DNA from: Cloacibacillus sp.
GTDB taxonomy: Bacteria > Synergistota > Synergistia > Synergistales > Synergistaceae
Direction: 5' to 3'
NCBI GenBank assembly: GCA_036655895.1
Contig: JAVVPF010000001.1
Span: forward strand, 62,001-126,000
Length of the DNA stretch: 64,000 nt
Part shown: positions 35,151-46,021 of the stretch, in pieces
Layout of the letters: the number at the start of each line of letters is the position of its first letter
Position numbering within the stretch: the first letter of the stretch is position 1
Notes under the pieces: model-generated
Database searches by the model: none
Told to the model about the DNA's origin: nothing
What the model saw: the letters and a program-made list of their open reading frames with translations, nothing else
Position numbers and translations under genes: made by a program

Positions 35151-36902
35151 CTACTTATCTACACTTATATCTTCGTCTTTGTAGTTGTCAATGTGAAAAT
35201 ATGTCGCAGCAAGACGCAATACAAAGACGGGCAGTTTCGTCAGTCTCTTCCAGCGCCACGGCTCCTGTATGACTCTGTATAGCCATTCCATGCCGACCTT
35301 CTGCCACATTTTGGGCGCACGCGTCAGCTTGCCGGAGATTACGTCCATGCTGCCGCCTATGCCCATTCCTATGACCGCGCCTGTCGCCGGCAGATATTTT
35401 TCAAGCCAGTACTCCTGTTTGGGCACCCCAAGGCCGACAAATAAAATATTTGTACCAGCATCCTTTATGCGCGCGCAGATGTTTTCGGTCTCCTCCTGCT
35501 TGAAAAAACCGTCGCAAGTGCCTGCGATTGTAAGGCCTGGATATTTCTGCACGAGCTTTTCGGCGGCGCAGGCGGCGACGGTCGGCGCGCCTCCCAGCAT
35601 CCAGACGCGCCAGCCTTCGTATGCGGCGCGTTTGCAAAGATGTTCCGTGAATTCTACTCCCGGTATGCGTTCCTGAATGGGCGTGCCTATTAGTTTCAGC
35701 GCGCCTATCAGTCCCGCTCCGTCAGGAAGCACGAGCGAGGCGTTTTTGACTATTCTGCGGTAGTCTTTGTCGGTGCGGCTTCTGAGCGCGGCGAGCGCGT
35801 CGGGCGTTACGATTATATGCGAGCCGCCTTCGGTGTTTATCCAGTGCTGTACTTTGGCAAGCGCGTAGTTGAGCGAGATGTTGTCCACTTTGACGCCCCA
35901 GAGGACGGGATTGCGGCATTCCTCAGCCATGACGACCCGTTTGTATTTAAAGGTGTAGAATAGCCACACCACGCCAAATATCGCGGCGACCGCGGCAAGC
36001 AGATAGAAGAAATCCGGTACGCCAAGCTGTATCGCTGAGACCAGGCAGCCGGTGAAGGCGCATATTGTGACTACGAGATATATTGCGACCGGGTGCGTGA
36101 ATCCGCGTGTGATAAGTTTTCTGTAGAGCATCAGATTGCCGGCAGGCTTCGGCGAAAAGGCGGCGCTGATTACGCCCATCGAGGTTTCCGTTATGGGCAG
36201 GGCAAAGAATCCGAGCGGAAGCAGCGCCAGCGTGTAGAAGGTGATCCCCTTGCTGACGCCTAGTATCGAAAGCCCGGCAAAGAGAGTGCCCCACAAGGCG
36301 GTCAGCGGCTCCGTGAGCCGCCGGTAGGCGTACATGTGCCGGCTCCAGAAGACGAGCAGGAAGATGAGGCCGATTATGCAGACCTGAGAGGCGTCGTGCA
36401 GGCTTTGCGACGACGAAAGTATGACGACTGAGATCATCGTCCAGCTTACGGTAAGAAGCAGGCCGCACAGCCCCGGTATCTCGTCGATCTCCTGAAAGAA
36501 TATTGGAAATATCCCGACCCAGAGAGTGCTTAAGACGATCGAGGCGAAATAGGAGAGATAATAATATTCTCCGTCGGTAAATTCAATGAAGGCGATGCGT
36601 GGGCCGAAGAGCGAAAAGACGAGCCCGACGAGAAAATATAGGAAACGGAGGTTTTTGCCCTTTGTCGCCTTCTGACAGAAGCCGATACAGGCGGCGGCTA
36701 CGCCGGCTGCGATGGTGATGCGCAAAGGACCATCCGGCATCCAGATGCCGCACAGGGCCCAGGCGCCTATGAGTGTTATATCCTTTAAATAATAATACTG
36801 GTCGCTCTCGAGGTACTTTTTAAAAAATTTCTGGATGACTATACATATTAGAGCCACCATCGTTATCATTATTACAGTTGTTCCGTATGAGCTGCTGAAC
36901 AT
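35151..36902 (-). CDS. Polytopic membrane protein fused to a WecG/TagA/CpsF glycosyltransferase
   Basis: A 583-residue protein. The first 330 residues hold about ten hydrophobic helices without a family I can name. The C-terminal 240 residues are a WecG/TagA/CpsF (GT26) domain: HIIVTPDALAAL, the catalytic-region LPDGAGLI, RIPGVEFTEHL, VGLGVPKQEYW and GGSMDVISGK. GT26 enzymes add ManNAc or similar sugars to undecaprenyl-diphosphate-linked GlcNAc during surface polymer synthesis. Most family members are about 240 residues and soluble, so this fusion ties the transferase to the membrane and may add flippase-like or lipid-handling functions. It is a single gene; no other sugar-polymer genes are adjacent. 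Confidence 0.8.
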   Translation of the reverse strand: MFSSSYGTTVIMITMVALICIVIQKFFKKYLESDQYYYLKDITLIGAWALCGIWMPDGPLRITIAAGVAAACIGFCQKATKGKNLRFLYFLVGLVFSLFGPRIAFIEFTDGEYYYLSYFASIVLSTLWVGIFPIFFQEIDEIPGLCGLLLTVSWTMISVVILSSSQSLHDASQVCIIGLIFLLVFWSRHMYAYRRLTEPLTALWGTLFAGLSILGVSKGITFYTLALLPLGFFALPITETSMGVISAAFSPKPAGNLMLYRKLITRGFTHPVAIYLVVTICAFTGCLVSAIQLGVPDFFYLLAAVAAIFGVVWLFYTFKYKRVVMAEECRNPVLWGVKVDNISLNYALAKVQHWINTEGGSHIIVTPDALAALRSRTDKDYRRIVKNASLVLPDGAGLIGALKLIGTPIQERIPGVEFTEHLCKRAAYEGWRVWMLGGAPTVAACAAEKLVQKYPGLTIAGTCDGFFKQEETENICARIKDAGTNILFVGLGVPKQEYWLEKYLPATGAVIGMGIGGSMDVISGKLTRAPKMWQKVGMEWLYRVIQEPWRWKRLTKLPVFVLRLAATYFHIDNYKDEDISVDK

Positions 36903-36960
36903 ATAAGGCCAAACTCCAATCTGAAAAATAACGCCATAATATATTCTTTATATCCTATCA

Positions 36961-37004
36961 TAAAAAGCGGAAGCCGCAAGTGAAATCTCACTTTTGGCCT
37001 CCGC
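36961..37004 (-). terminator. Intrinsic terminator after serS
   Basis: On the minus strand GCGGAGGCC pairs with GGCTTCCGC (one mismatch) around an inner AAGTGA/TCACTT stem, followed by TTTTTAT. It ends the uvrC-rib-serS transcript. Confidence 0.8.
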
Positions 37005-37047
37005 CGGTATCAAACTATCATAAATAATTTTAGCCGCGCCGCGCGCT

Positions 37048-38829
<1,782 letters not shown>

Positions 38830-38834
38830 CTAAA

Positions 38835-40076
38835 TTAATGTTTATGCCCGCACTCTTTGCAGGAATAAACTTTTTCATTAAGGATGTGCCCCATTTTGCA
38901 CAGCTTCGTGTTCATGTATTTTTCGTTATAGATGTTGGGCGGTATCTCTATCGGCACGCGCTCAGTTATTTCCAGCCCGTAGCCGGCGAGTCCGGTTATT
39001 TTGACGGGGTTGTTCGTCATGAGGCGCAGTTTTTTCAGGCCGAGGTCGGCCAGTATCTGCGCGCCGATGCCGTAGTCGCGCTGGTCCGGCGCAAAGCCTA
39101 GCGCTAGATTTGCCTCAACTGTGTCCATGCCGCTGTCTTGCAGGTCGTAGGCTTTGAGCTTTGCAAGAAGCCCGATGCCGCGTCCCTCCTGTCTTAAGTA
39201 TAGCAGCACGCCCCTGCCCTCTTTTTCTATCATGGACATAGCCGTGTGGAGCTGCGGGCCGCAGTCGCAGCGCAAGGAGCCGAGCAGGTCGCCCGTGAAG
39301 CATTCGGAATGAACGCGCGTCAGCACAGGCTCGTCGCCCGACAGGTCGCCCTTTACGAGCGCCAGATGGACTGCACCAGGGTTGTCGCCGTACGGGCTGG
39401 TGTATACGTAGCACGAGAAGTCTCCCCACATTGTCGGCATGTGGACGACGACCTCTTTTTTGACGAATTTTTCACGGATGACGCGATAGCGGATGAGGTC
39501 CTCTACAGTGATTATTTTAAGTCCGTGATTTTTTGCGAAATCAATTAGCTGCGGCAGTCTCGCCATGCTTCCGTCGCAGTTCATTATCTCGCATATCACG
39601 CCCGCCGCATTGAGGCCGGCAAGACGCGTAAGATCCACCGCGGCCTCCGTGTGTCCGGCCCTCTGTAGTACGCCGCCGGGACGCGCGATGAGCGGGAAGA
39701 TGTGCCCCGGCTTTCTGAAATCGCCGGGCTTTGAGGCTGGGTCCGCGAGCGCGCGCGCCGTGAAGGCGCGTTCTGCCGCCGATATGCCGGTGGTCGTTCC
39801 TTCAAGGTGGTCGACTGAGACCGTGAACGCGGTGCCGTGAGCGTCCGTGTTGTGTTCCACCATCGGCGAAAGTTCAAGCCGCTGCGCCTGAGCGCAGGAT
39901 ACGGGCACGCAGACAAGTCCGCGCGCGTTTGTCACCATGAAATTGAGGTCTTCTGTGCGGCAGAGATCGGCCGCCATTATGAGGTCTCCCTCGTTTTCAC
40001 GGTTTTCGTCGTCTACGACGACGACCATTTTGCCCAGTTTTATATCTTCTATTGCCTCTTCAATTTTATTGAACAA
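38835..40076 (-). CDS. ribBA: Bifunctional DHBP synthase / GTP cyclohydrolase II with Cys/His-rich tail
   Basis: About 413 residues. The N-terminal half is RibB ([17 protein letters not shown]), making the four-carbon butanone phosphate from ribulose 5-phosphate. The C-terminal half is RibA ([20 protein letters not shown] with three zinc Cys, [10 protein letters not shown]), opening GTP. The last 25 residues after NEKYMNTK read LCKMGHILN then SCKECGHKH, an extra possible metal site not needed by either enzyme. The TTG at 40074-40076 fits the AGGGGTG site best; GTG at 40085 is possible. Confidence 0.92.
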   Translation of the reverse strand: MFNKIEEAIEDIKLGKMVVVVDDENRENEGDLIMAADLCRTEDLNFMVTNARGLVCVPVSCAQAQRLELSPMVEHNTDAHGTAFTVSVDHLEGTTTGISAAERAFTARALADPASKPGDFRKPGHIFPLIARPGGVLQRAGHTEAAVDLTRLAGLNAAGVICEIMNCDGSMARLPQLIDFAKNHGLKIITVEDLIRYRVIREKFVKKEVVVHMPTMWGDFSCYVYTSPYGDNPGAVHLALVKGDLSGDEPVLTRVHSECFTGDLLGSLRCDCGPQLHTAMSMIEKEGRGVLLYLRQEGRGIGLLAKLKAYDLQDSGMDTVEANLALGFAPDQRDYGIGAQILADLGLKKLRLMTNNPVKITGLAGYGLEITERVPIEIPPNIYNEKYMNTKLCKMGHILNEKVYSCKECGHKH

Positions 40077-40093
40077 ACATTTCACCCCTAACG

Positions 40094-40768
40094 TTAATTC
40101 CAGCCATACTCAGATAGTTTATCCCAAGTGAGCGTATTTTTCACCTTATCTTCATCGTTTTGTGCAATATTTCCTGAAAATCGCGCGTCGAGATATTTTT
40201 TTATATATTTGCCCATCATGTCGGTCTCGATATTGACCGTATCTCCCGTGCGCAGAAAGCCGAGCGTCGTGTCGGCGAGCGTAGTGGGGATGATGCCGAC
40301 AGAAAAGCCCTCTGGTTTCGCGTCAATGACGGTGAGGCTAACGCCGTCGATGGTTATAGAGCCTTTCGGCACTATGCCCTCCGCCGTCTCTTTCGACGTT
40401 TTAAAAAAAAGCTGGCGCGTTTTGCCGGCGTTTTCCACTTTTTCAAGCACCGCCATACCGTCGACGTGCCCCGCCACGAGGTGTCCGTCGAGGCGTGAGT
40501 CAAGGCGCATCGCCCGTTCAAGGTTGACAGAGCCGCCTGGCCTGAGGCCGCCCAGCTTTGTTCGTTTTAATGTTTCGGGCATCATTTCGACGCTGAATGT
40601 GCCGGCGCCGCACGCCGTTACGGTGCTGCACGCGCCCGATATGGCGACGGAGTCGCCGATTTTCAGCTCGTGAGCAATTTTGGGAGCGCTTATCGTAAGT
40701 TCCGTCACGTCGCCTTTTTTCTGCAAATTCGAGACTGTGCCTACGGTTTCTATAAGTCCGGTGAACAT
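40094..40768 (-). CDS. ribE: Riboflavin synthase alpha chain
   Basis: A 224-residue enzyme with two similar lumazine-binding domains ([10 protein letters not shown]...; [10 protein letters not shown]...; the second with [12 protein letters not shown]). It dismutates two lumazines to riboflavin. The start lies within the end of ribD (19-base overlap), indicating translational coupling. The C-terminal 25 residues after KKYLDARF extend slightly past the common end. Confidence 0.94.
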   Translation of the reverse strand: MFTGLIETVGTVSNLQKKGDVTELTISAPKIAHELKIGDSVAISGACSTVTACGAGTFSVEMMPETLKRTKLGGLRPGGSVNLERAMRLDSRLDGHLVAGHVDGMAVLEKVENAGKTRQLFFKTSKETAEGIVPKGSITIDGVSLTVIDAKPEGFSVGIIPTTLADTTLGFLRTGDTVNIETDMMGKYIKKYLDARFSGNIAQNDEDKVKNTLTWDKLSEYGWN

Positions 40769-41844
40769 TTAAAAACACCTCTTGTCAAAAGGTCGCAGCC
40801 GACCTTTGTGTATTTTATATCTTTGAGAGCAGGCGCGTCGGATATCGCGCCGCTTTCAAAAAAGTCAGAAAACGAGGGCCCTGCGCCCAGTATCTTTGGC
40901 GCGGTAAAGAGCGCGAGCTCGTCCGCAAGCCCCGAGGCTATAAAGGCGGAGGTGACGCGCGGGCCGGCCTCCACCATAAGGTAATTGACTCCCTCGCGGC
41001 AGAGTTTTTTCAAAACGGCGGGAAGATAGTCCTCCGCTGCCTCTATTCGTTCTATCTGAGCGCCCGCCATTCGCAGATGTTCCTCGCGCCACTCCTCCGC
41101 GCCGCTTTGCGCGAAAATGAGCGCGCCGCCGCGCAGTATCTTTGCGCAGGTGGGCGTGCGCAGTTTTCTGTCCACGATGACGCGCAGCGGATTTTTACCT
41201 GGCGCGCTGCGGACTGTAAGCTCAGGGTCGTCGCTTAAAACTGTGCCTACTCCAGTGAGCACCGCGCCGTTTTCCGCGCGCATCGCGTGTACCCGTTCGC
41301 GGCTTTCCTCGCTCGTTATCCATTTGCTTTCGCCGTTTGCAAGCGCGATGCGCCCGTCAAGCGACGCGGCGCATTTTATCGTCACCCACGGACGCGAGAG
41401 CGTCATGCGCCTGATGAAGCCTCGGTTCATATATCTGCATTCGGCCTCAAGCACTCCGTTTTTTACCTCAATGCCAGCGTCGCGCAGTTTTAGAAGTCCC
41501 GCGCCCGCCACCTTGGGGTTTGGGTCCGTCATAGCGGTTATGACGCGCGCAGGGCGCTTTTCCAAAAGCATGTCCGCGCAGGGCGGCGTCTTGCCGTAAT
41601 GCGAACATGGTTCAAGCGTCACATAGACGTCGGCGCCTTCAATGTCGCCGCAAGCGTCCGCTACTGCGTTTACCTCCGCGTGCGGGCCGCCGCATTTTTT
41701 GTGCCACCCTCTGCCGATTATCTGGCCGTCGCGCACTATGACGCAGCCGACGCGTGGGTTCGGGCTGCATTCAGCACCCTGCGCCGCAAGTTCGAGCGCG
41801 CAGCTCATATAATATTCGTCTATTTTACTCTTCGGAAGATTCAT
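40750..41844 (-). CDS. ribD: Bifunctional pyrimidine deaminase/reductase
   Basis: A 364-residue protein. Residues 1-150 are the deaminase (GGPHAEVNAV and PCSHYGKTPPCAD supply the zinc His and two Cys). Residues 152-355 are the reductase (KCAASLDGRIA, VEAGPRVTSAFI). It carries out two middle steps of riboflavin synthesis. It overlaps uvrC by 20 bases, so the rib genes appear to have no separate promoter, and no FMN riboswitch precedes them. Confidence 0.94.
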   Translation of the reverse strand: MNLPKSKIDEYYMSCALELAAQGAECSPNPRVGCVIVRDGQIIGRGWHKKCGGPHAEVNAVADACGDIEGADVYVTLEPCSHYGKTPPCADMLLEKRPARVITAMTDPNPKVAGAGLLKLRDAGIEVKNGVLEAECRYMNRGFIRRMTLSRPWVTIKCAASLDGRIALANGESKWITSEESRERVHAMRAENGAVLTGVGTVLSDDPELTVRSAPGKNPLRVIVDRKLRTPTCAKILRGGALIFAQSGAEEWREEHLRMAGAQIERIEAAEDYLPAVLKKLCREGVNYLMVEAGPRVTSAFIASGLADELALFTAPKILGAGPSFSDFFESGAISDAPALKDIKYTKVGCDLLTRGVFKCSPDL

Positions 41845-43348
41845 TGCCGGCCTCCTCGTAATTTTCGGCGCCGCTTGGCGCGTCGTCCTCTACCTCGTTA
41901 AATTCCTTTAATTTCGCAAGTATCCGCTTTGCAAGCGCGCGCCCTATGCCGGGAGCCGCCGCAAGCTCCTCTTCCGGCACGTCGAGCAGCGCACGCACGC
42001 TGCCGAATTTTGTGATGAGCATGGCCGCCTTCGCGCGTCCGATGCCCGGAACCTCTTCTATCTTGCTGCGTTTGAAACTCTTTCCGCGGCGCGTCCTGTG
42101 CGACGTGATGGCAAAACGGTGAGACTCGTCGCGCACATGCTGGAGCAGCCGAAGCACCGGGTCGGTGTGGTCGAGGCGTATCGGCTCTTTTCTGTTGGGA
42201 AGATAGACCTCTTCAAATTCCTTGGCAAGGGAGATTATCGGGATGTTGTGGATGTTCAACTCGTCCAGCGCCTGAATGGCGAATTCAAGCTGCACAGGGC
42301 CGCCGTCTATCAAGATGAGCTGCGGAAGAGGCTCCTGCCCTTCAAGGCAACGGCTATAGCGGCGCGTAAGCGTCTCCTTCATCGAACGGAAGTCGTCTAT
42401 GCCCTCCACTGTCTTTATGTTGAACTTTCTGTACAGCGACGGGTTTGGATAGCCCTGTTCAAAGACGACCGCAACGCCTACCGTGAAATTTCCCGCGCTG
42501 TGCGAGATGTCGAAGCCGTCTATGCGCCACGGCAGTATGGGCAGTTCAAATGCTCTTTGCATCGAGTTTAGTATCTCAAAAAAGTTTTCTTCGCCGGATG
42601 GGATGTCCGGCATTGTGTGCTGCTGGCGGCTGACGCGCCATATCGCGCGTATGGTGTCGCGAAGGCGCGCCGCCTCCTCAAAGAGCATCTCGCGTGCCGC
42701 GCTGTCCATGCGCTTGCGCAGACGCTCGATAAGCTCCGCTCCGTGTCCCTGCAAAAGCAGTGCCACGTCCGCCGCGCGGTCTCGGTATTCGTTTTCGGTG
42801 CAGAGTCCGCAGCACGGCGCGAGGCAGCGGCCCAGCGAATGTTTCATGCAGGGGCGTCCGCCCTGCGCCTTGGGCTCTTCACCGCCGCATGAACGCAGCG
42901 GAAGATAGCGCTCGACGAGCCGCAGCAGCGCCCGCACCTCCTGCACGCGGACGTACGGGCCTATGTAGCGCGCTCCGTCGTCCATCTTGACGCGCGTCAC
43001 TATGATGCGCGGATATTTTTCCGCTGTGATTTTTATGTAGGCGTAGCGTTCGTTCATTTTAAGGTCAACGTTGAAGAAGGGCTGATAGAGCTTTATCAGC
43101 CTGTTTTCGAGGATGAGCGCCTCTATTTCGCTTTCCGTCCGCATAGTGGAGATGTCGCGTATCGTGTCCACAAGTTTTTCAAGGCGCGGCGAGGCAAAAT
43201 GCTCATGCCTGAAGTACGACGAGACGCGTTTTTTCAAAGACTTCGCCTTGCCGATATATATTATCTCCCCGTTTTCATCGCGCATGAGGTATACGCCTGG
43301 CTTGTCGGGAAAACCCTTTACAAATTTTATCAATTCTGCCTTGTTCAA
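41825..43348 (-). CDS. uvrC: UvrABC excinuclease subunit C, shortened form
   Basis: A 507-residue UvrC: GIY-YIG nuclease (PGVYLMRDENGEIIYIGKAK, 16-35), Cys-rich segment (CMKHSLGRCLAPCCGLC, about 175-192), UVR motif (about 215-240), RNase H-like nuclease (IDGFDISHSAG, ILIDGGPVQL) and tandem helix-hairpin-helix (VPGIGRAKAAML, APGIGRALAKRI). UvrC is usually about 600 residues; here only about 45 residues separate the UVR motif from FDISH, so the intervening domain of about 90 residues is absent. Catalytic motifs look intact. It makes both incisions in nucleotide excision repair. First gene of the rib operon. Confidence 0.93.
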   Translation of the reverse strand: MNKAELIKFVKGFPDKPGVYLMRDENGEIIYIGKAKSLKKRVSSYFRHEHFASPRLEKLVDTIRDISTMRTESEIEALILENRLIKLYQPFFNVDLKMNERYAYIKITAEKYPRIIVTRVKMDDGARYIGPYVRVQEVRALLRLVERYLPLRSCGGEEPKAQGGRPCMKHSLGRCLAPCCGLCTENEYRDRAADVALLLQGHGAELIERLRKRMDSAAREMLFEEAARLRDTIRAIWRVSRQQHTMPDIPSGEENFFEILNSMQRAFELPILPWRIDGFDISHSAGNFTVGVAVVFEQGYPNPSLYRKFNIKTVEGIDDFRSMKETLTRRYSRCLEGQEPLPQLILIDGGPVQLEFAIQALDELNIHNIPIISLAKEFEEVYLPNRKEPIRLDHTDPVLRLLQHVRDESHRFAITSHRTRRGKSFKRSKIEEVPGIGRAKAAMLITKFGSVRALLDVPEEELAAAPGIGRALAKRILAKLKEFNEVEDDAPSGAENYEEAGNESSEE

Positions 43349-43468
43349 ATAAATTTACCCTTTCTGTCATTGCGGTCAGGCTTCACTTGGTATAGGATAG
43401 CATAAATATGTATATTAGCCGCATCGCCTTTTTCAAGGTTTTGCGGCATTACCGCGGAGGTGCGAAAT

Positions 43469-44875
43469 ATGTCATTAGCAGTATATAACGATCTGACAAG
43501 GACAAAAGAAAAATTTGTCCCCATCGAAGAGGGAAAGGTGCGTTTTTACGTATGCGGCCCAACCGTCTACAATTTTTTCCACATCGGCAACGCGAGGCCC
43601 TTCGTCCTTTTTGACGTATTCAGACGTTATCTTGAAAGCATAGGATATAAGGTCTTCTACGTCCAGAACTTTACCGACATAGACGACAAAATGATAAAGC
43701 GCGCAAACGAAATGGGCATCACCGTTGCGGAACTGGCTGACGAATACATCAAAGAATATTTCGACGACGCGGACGCGCTCGGCGTTCGCCGCGCCACGGT
43801 CAACCCCCGCGCTACGCACGAGATGCAGCCGATCATTGAGATAGTGGAAACGCTCATCAAAAAGGGACACGCCTATGAGGTAGAAGGCGACGTTTATTTT
43901 AACGTGGCAAGCTTCGGCGAATACGGCAAGCTCTCAAAGCAGAGCATAGACGAACTGCTCTCGGGCGCGCGCATCGACGTTGACGAACGCAAGCAGAGGC
44001 CGCTTGACTTCGCGCTGTGGAAGGCGGCGAAGCCCGGAGAACCCGCGTGGGAGAGCCCGTGGGGCCCGGGGCGCCCCGGCTGGCACATCGAGTGCAGCGC
44101 GATGTCTACAAAATATCTCGGCAAGACGATAGACATCCACGGCGGCGGAAGCGACCTCATTTTCCCGCACCACGAAAACGAGATAGCTCAGTCTGAGTGC
44201 GCAAATGAGATGCAGTTTGTAAAATACTGGCTGCACAACGCCTATCTGCTCATCGACAAGGAAAAAATGTCAAAGTCGCTGGGCAACTTCCTCACAGTCC
44301 GCGACATCCGCCAGAAGGTGAACCCGCTGGTGCTGCGTTTCTTCCTGATGAGCTCGCACTACCGTTCGCCGCTCAACTTCTCGCAGGAGGGCCTTGAACA
44401 GTCGAAGGCGGCGCTTGAGCGTCTGCACAACTGCTGGGGCGATCTTAACTTTGCGATGGAAAACCGCGACGCCGGCGCGGCGGACGAAGCACTGGCAGAG
44501 GCCGCAACGCGCGCATGGGAGGGCTTCACGGAGTCAATGGACGACGATTTCAATACCGCTGGCGCTATTGGAAATATTTTCGACCTTGTGAGGGCCGTCA
44601 ACGTCCACCTTACTGAGCACGCGCAGATAGACGAAAAGGGCATAGCCCGCGCCAAAGAAATATTTGAAAAGACAAACGCCGTGCTGGGCTATCTGCCGGA
44701 AGATAAAAAGGCCGACGCGGATGACGCGGATATTGACGCGTTGGTAGCGGAGCGCACGGAGGCAAGAAAAAGCAAGAATTTCAAACGTTCCGACGAGATA
44801 CGCGATCTGCTTGCGGCAAAGGGCGTCGTCATCGAAGACACGCCTCAGGGCCCGCGCTGGAAGAAAACGCTGTAG
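43469..44875 (+). CDS. cysS: Cysteinyl-tRNA synthetase
   Basis: A 468-residue class I synthetase. The N-terminal zinc Cys is in VCGPTVYN, HIGH is FFHIGNARP, the Cys/His zinc set includes WHIECSAM and HHENEIAQSE, and KMSKS is EKMSKSLGN. The ATG at 43469 is chosen because GGAGGTG ends 6 bases before it; the frame also opens at a GTG inside that site. It is transcribed alone, divergent from uvrC, and ends at a terminator. Confidence 0.96.
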   Translation: MSLAVYNDLTRTKEKFVPIEEGKVRFYVCGPTVYNFFHIGNARPFVLFDVFRRYLESIGYKVFYVQNFTDIDDKMIKRANEMGITVAELADEYIKEYFDDADALGVRRATVNPRATHEMQPIIEIVETLIKKGHAYEVEGDVYFNVASFGEYGKLSKQSIDELLSGARIDVDERKQRPLDFALWKAAKPGEPAWESPWGPGRPGWHIECSAMSTKYLGKTIDIHGGGSDLIFPHHENEIAQSECANEMQFVKYWLHNAYLLIDKEKMSKSLGNFLTVRDIRQKVNPLVLRFFLMSSHYRSPLNFSQEGLEQSKAALERLHNCWGDLNFAMENRDAGAADEALAEAATRAWEGFTESMDDDFNTAGAIGNIFDLVRAVNVHLTEHAQIDEKGIARAKEIFEKTNAVLGYLPEDKKADADDADIDALVAERTEARKSKNFKRSDEIRDLLAAKGVVIEDTPQGPRWKKTL

Positions 44876-44934
44876 ATATTTACGAAAAAACAGGGGCCTT
44901 TCGGCATCTCGAAACGTCCCGCGGCAAAAAAAAA

Positions 44935-44966
44935 GCGGAACCCTTTGAGGGTCCCGCCTTTTTGTT
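44935..44966. terminator. Bidirectional terminator between cysS and glpX
   Basis: Stem GCGG-ACCC/GGGT-CCGC with a short TTTGA loop, followed by CTTTTTGTT on + and preceded by nine A, which give a U run for the minus-strand glpX transcript. Confidence 0.88.
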
Positions 44967-44991
44967 AGATTAAAGTCAGATAAAAGATGAT

Positions 44992-46002
44992 TTACAGGAA
45001 CGAGCAGGATGAAGAGGGAGCGCCGTATTTGATGCCGCTGATCTCGTCAAGCTTCTGTACGTTGTGGACCGCGTCGATGTAGCGGATGGTGCCGCTTTTC
45101 GCGCGCATTACCAACGACGATGTGTGGATGCCGTCTCCTGAGTAGCGAACGCCCTTCAGCCAGTCGCCGTCGGTTACGCCCGTTGCTGCGAAGTAGACGT
45201 TTTCGCATGAGACGAGGTCGTTCAGGTTCAGCACCTTATTGACGTCCATGCCCTTATCCTTGCACTTTTCGCGCTCTTCGTCGTTGCGCGGCCAAAGTTT
45301 GCACTGCATGTTGCCGCCTACACATTTTACGGCGCAGGCTGTGATGACGGCTTCAGGCGAGCCGCCGATGCCCATCAGGAGGTCAATGCCGGCGTTCGGC
45401 TTGCATGTCGAAAGCGCGCCCGCTACGTCTCCGTCGGGGATGAGGTGGATACGCGCATGGATGGAGCGTATCTCTTTGATGAGCTCTTCGTGACGCGGCC
45501 TGTCAAGGACTACGACGGTGACGTCTTCGACCGATTTTCTGAGAGCGCGCGCTACTGCCCTGATGTTGTCCGTGGGGCTTGCGTCGATGTTGATTGCGTG
45601 CGCGGCGTACGGGCCGGTTGCAATTTTGTCCATGTAGAAGATATGCTGAGGATCAAACATAGACCCTCTTTCAGCGAATGCCACGACGCTCACCGCGTTG
45701 GGAAGTCCAAGCGCTGTCAGGCGCGTTCCGTCGATCGGGTCTACTGCTATGTCTACCTGCGGATCTGTCCCGTATCCCAGCTTCTCCCCGTTGAAGAGCA
45801 TAGGAGCTTCGTCCTTTTCGCCCTCTCCGATAACAACAACTCCGTCCATAGCGACATTGTTGAGTATGAAGCGCATTGCGTTTACAGCAGCTCCGTCAAC
45901 GCCATTCTTGTCACCGCGTCCCATCCAGCGGCCTGCGGACATCGCCGCGGCTTCTGTCGCTCGTACCATTTCAAGCGCCATATTCCTGTCCGGTGCAGAC
46001 AT
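44992..46002 (-). CDS. glpX: Class II fructose-1,6-bisphosphatase
   Basis: A 336-residue GlpX-type phosphatase removing the 1-phosphate from fructose 1,6-bisphosphate in gluconeogenesis. Motifs: GEGEKDEAPML and DPIDGTRLTAL (metal binding), IGGSPEAVI. A TTG start six bases upstream touches the GGAGGGG site, so the ATG at 46000-46002 is preferred. It follows purB closely. Gluconeogenesis fits an amino-acid-fermenting lifestyle. Confidence 0.94.
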   Translation of the reverse strand: MSAPDRNMALEMVRATEAAAMSAGRWMGRGDKNGVDGAAVNAMRFILNNVAMDGVVVIGEGEKDEAPMLFNGEKLGYGTDPQVDIAVDPIDGTRLTALGLPNAVSVVAFAERGSMFDPQHIFYMDKIATGPYAAHAINIDASPTDNIRAVARALRKSVEDVTVVVLDRPRHEELIKEIRSIHARIHLIPDGDVAGALSTCKPNAGIDLLMGIGGSPEAVITACAVKCVGGNMQCKLWPRNDEEREKCKDKGMDVNKVLNLNDLVSCENVYFAATGVTDGDWLKGVRYSGDGIHTSSLVMRAKSGTIRYIDAVHNVQKLDEISGIKYGAPSSSCSFL

Positions 46003-46021
46003 GTGCAACCCCTCCGTGTTT

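Noticed and set aside
41825-41900. FMN riboswitch for the riboflavin genes
   Set aside because: ribD begins inside uvrC with no leader, leaving no room for one.
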